The notes under the pieces: model-generated
Seen by the model: the letters and a program-made list of their open reading frames with translations, nothing else
Told to the model about the DNA's origin: nothing
Database searches by the model: none
Source of the DNA: Verrucomicrobiia bacterium
GTDB lineage: Bacteria; Verrucomicrobiota; Verrucomicrobiia; Limisphaerales; DTLC01
Reading direction: 5' to 3'
NCBI GenBank assembly: GCA_025061935.1
Contig: JANWZY010000122.1
Span: forward strand, 1-8,360
DNA length: 8,360 nt
Program-made: the position numbers and the translations under genes
Part shown: piece after piece, positions 7,301 through 8,360 of the stretch
How positions within the stretch are numbered: position 1 is the stretch's first letter
Layout: each line of letters starts with the position of its first letter

Positions 7301-8360
7301 CCTGCCGCTCGGCCGTCCTTGTATGCGGCGCGCTGGTACATCTCCACTATCCTCTGCTGACCAGCTTTCGTCACCAGCTTCAGCTCGCGCGCAGGTGCTT
7401 CACCCTGTGCCAGGGCGACCTCGCGCATGCGCTTGAGGTCGTCCTGGCACTCAACTGCGACGATCTGTTCGATCGTCACACCCCCTACCTCCTCGGCGCT
7501 GTATCCGAGAAGCTCTAATCCGGCCGGGTTCACAGCCGTGATCCGGCCCTCCAAGTCATGCGTTAAAATGATCTCCTTGGCGCCTTCGAAAATTGCGCGG
7601 TATTCCTGCTGCAAGGTTTTCTCACGCTCGAATTGCTCTTTCAACTGCTGCGTTTGCCGCCGCACTTGCCGCCCGAGTAATGCGATCCAGCAAAGCGCGC
7701 CTATGCCTAAAACAGCCACGCCGCCCAACACCGCCAGTATGCGTTCGACAGTCCACCAGCTCGGCCTACTAACAACTCGGATGTCCGCGTCCGGCGGAAC
7801 AAGAAGTTGGAACGAAATCGGCGTCCGCGCTTCATCTGCGAGCACCTTGTAAACGCCCGTCAGCAAGAGTCTGCTGCCCTCTGGCGGCAGGTGATCCACA
7901 GCCCGGCCAACCAATTTTGCGTCGAATACGCGGTCGCCAAGTTGCAGCGTAAGCACAACCTCGCGTCCGACGCGGTTCCAGCCGATCAACCGGCCTTCAG
8001 CTTGAACCAACTGCGCGTGCAATTCGGGCTTAAGCGCCTGATCAGCCTCGAGCTTGCGCGGTTGCGGCACCGGCCCGGAGGCGTACCGACGGAACACCGC
8101 GCCCCGTAACACCGTGCCATACTCTGCAAATGCGGGGAATCCTGCCACCGTAACCTTGTCACCGGGTTTGAGCTGGTCGGGCTGCGCAGTAAACACCTCG
8201 ATGCCGCCACTGCCGTCTTGGATGAAAAACGACTTGCCCGGCACGCTGAATGTGACGACCCCGGACACCACCGCGCGCCGTTGCAAAGTCAACCGCGGCC
8301 GGTACTGGAACAGCGTCGAAATCGGATGCGCAGGCTGGCTCAACGGGTCGGCCACACCCG
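4384..8360 (-). CDS. Membrane multi-PAS sensor histidine kinase, 5' end cut by window
   Basis: Envelope-sensing kinase; 1323 residues are visible, numbered from the GTG at 8355. Order: OB-like periplasmic region (about 27-95, VVSGVVTF...FFIQDGSGGIEVF) and a second extracytoplasmic part (about 100-198); one transmembrane helix (about 204-227); coiled coil; six PAS domains (about 249-361, 371-502, 510-628, 638-757, 766-885, 895-1034), each ending in a DIT-x-x-K-type motif. Kinase core: H-box EVLHNVGNVL with H1064; N-box NLIRNAKYAL (N1218, N1222); G1 DNGIGI (1255-1260); F-box FSHGFTT; G2 GHGFGLHSGA.

The H-box has Asn where most HisKA kinases have Glu/Asp after the His; the form is known from other multi-PAS kinases (recollection). 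PAS4 and PAS5 are near-identical. The GTG at 8355 is unlikely to be the true start: the frame stays open to the edge, and a periplasmic domain needs an upstream signal peptide or helix. The signal is unknown. Confidence 0.92.
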   Translation of the reverse strand, partial: GVADPLSQPAHPISTLFQYRPRLTLQRRAVVSGVVTFSVPGKSFFIQDGSGGIEVFTAQPDQLKPGDKVTVAGFPAFAEYGTVLRGAVFRRYASGPVPQPRKLEADQALKPELHAQLVQAEGRLIGWNRVGREVVLTLQLGDRVFDAKLVGRAVDHLPPEGSRLLLTGVYKVLADEARTPISFQLLVPPDADIRVVSRPSWWTVERILAVLGGVAVLGIGALCWIALLGRQVRRQTQQLKEQFEREKTLQQEYRAIFEGAKEIILTHDLEGRITAVNPAGLELLGYSAEEVGGVTIEQIVAVECQDDLKRMREVALAQGEAPARELKLVTKAGQQRIVEMYQRAAYKDGRAAGVLCIARDITERKQAEAALRESEAMYHSLVEHMPAGVFRKDAEGRYVFVNSWFCKLKGVKPELYLGKTPEEVAAAEIAEGKTPPEQVSKLAAQGMDHHALIMRTGKQIELEERVVGPDGAERYFYVVKSPIFDAQGKVVGSQGIMFDITDRKHAEAALRDSEVLYHSLVEQLPVNVYRKDTDGRFVYVNSRFCQFYGFEPGHVLGKTVLDIFPREKAEQFVKDDQLVIQTGKTIEHEEEYVAPDGTLRYLHVIKVPVIGAGNTVTGIQGISIDITARKRAEAAAAEAGALLETLLDNIPDSIYFKDRQSRFVRFSKAFLKHFKVSDPELIRGKTDFDFFTEEHAREAYEDEQRIIRTGEPIIGKLEKETHPDGRITWCLTTKMPWRDKDGNIIGTFGISRDITELKRVQDELASERELLNVLLDNVPDKIYFKDRQSRFVRFSKAFLEHFKVSDPEAIRGKTDFDFFTEEHAREAYEDEQRIMQTGEPIIGKLEKETHPDGRITWCLTTKMPWRDKQGKIIGTFGISRDITELKRVQDQLAYERELLKVLLDNVPDSIYFKDLNSRFVLVSRSKLLKALEHSPKLKERLAQAGVDLENGLPDRNVLIGLSDFDCLSEEDARATFEDEQQIIRTGQPIIGKIEKQTRKDGTVYWVLTTKMPWRDKDGNIIGTFGISRDITALKEAQAEVERTHRRLVDMSRMAGMAAVASEVLHNVGNVLTSVNTSCSIAIEYLQQCDLSKLAKVSELLKENKGRLDEFLTNDPKGRFIPDYLGAVAQTFTETRNATIGELTRLRGYIDHIKQIVAMQQSYAKVAGLEEQIEVAQLVEDALRINEAALDRHNVTVRREIEPVPSILVDKHKVLQILVNLIRNAKYALSDSGRPDRILTLRVCRNGEDKVKIQVIDNGIGIPPENLTRIFSHGFTTRGDGHGFGLHSGALLAKELGGELSAYSEGVGKGATFTLVLPLKPPQRK
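5254..5655 (-). repeat. Third, diverged PAS copy with a 20-residue insertion
   Basis: Residues 901-1034 continue the same 128-residue phase at their start (LLDNVPDSIYFKD) and share TTKMPWRDKDGNIIGTFGIS with PAS4 and PAS5. Between SRF and the EDEQ motif this copy is 64 residues long against 44 in PAS5. The extra 20 residues (about 929-949, around EHSPKLKERLAQAGVDLENG) are rich in charged residues and probably helical. It is older than the PAS4/PAS5 duplication and may bind a different ligand or face the kinase core directly. Confidence 0.75.
5662..6423 (-). repeat. In-frame tandem duplication of a PAS module, 384-bp period
   Basis: Unit 1 is 6046-6423 (kinase residues 645-770) and unit 2 is 5662-6039 (residues 773-898), offset by exactly 128 codons. 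By eye, 116 of 126 residues match (about 92%), and roughly nine in ten bases match over the core; most base differences are synonymous. Exact shared runs of about 40 bases occur, for example where CGCCAAGGCATC begins at 5762 and 6146. Each unit covers a PAS domain plus its DITELKRVQD-type linker. A third, diverged copy follows at 5254-5655. Confidence 0.92.

Overview
The window looks like chromosomal DNA from a GC-rich, large-genome bacterium, most likely Verrucomicrobiota of the Pedosphaera/Limisphaerales type. The grounds are the style of the palindromic repeats in the first 600 bases (cores of the ACAGGCAAGTTGCCTGT, GCGGGAGCAAGCTCCCGC and CAGCCTAAAGGCTG kind), the weak or absent Shine-Dalgarno sequences, and a many-PAS histidine kinase with a periplasmic OB-like sensor region. 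This assignment is from recollection and pattern, not from a search.

Layout. Bases 1-646 hold no convincing gene; they are a dense mosaic of short inverted repeats. Bases 647-1570 (minus) encode a ten-helix EamA/DMT-family transporter, with possible upstream starts at 1642 and 1717. A divergent intergenic region of about 300 bases separates it from a 77-residue single-cluster ferredoxin (1869-2102, plus). After a short convergent gap, everything from 2246 to the right edge is one minus-strand operon of two signalling genes.

The operon reads right to left. The first gene (4384 to beyond 8360, 5' end cut by the window) is a membrane histidine kinase: periplasmic OB-like sensor region, one transmembrane helix, six PAS domains, and an unusual H-box (VLHNVGN) kinase core. 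The second gene (2246-4387) starts inside the first gene's stop codon (ATGA overlap). It encodes a hybrid protein with the order REC - coiled coil - PAS - HisKA - HATPase - REC. The natural reading is a phosphorelay: the membrane kinase integrates an envelope signal and several cytoplasmic PAS inputs and phosphorylates the N-terminal receiver of the hybrid, which tunes the hybrid's own kinase and terminal receiver. Neither protein has a DNA-binding, cyclase or Hpt output domain, so the final output lies outside this window.

The most notable points are a recent in-frame 384-bp duplication of one PAS module inside the kinase (two copies about 92% identical in protein, with a third, diverged copy carrying a 20-residue insertion), the tightly coupled non-canonical kinase/hybrid pair, and the palindrome mosaic at the left end. 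No CRISPR array, tRNA, rRNA, transposase or phage gene was seen.
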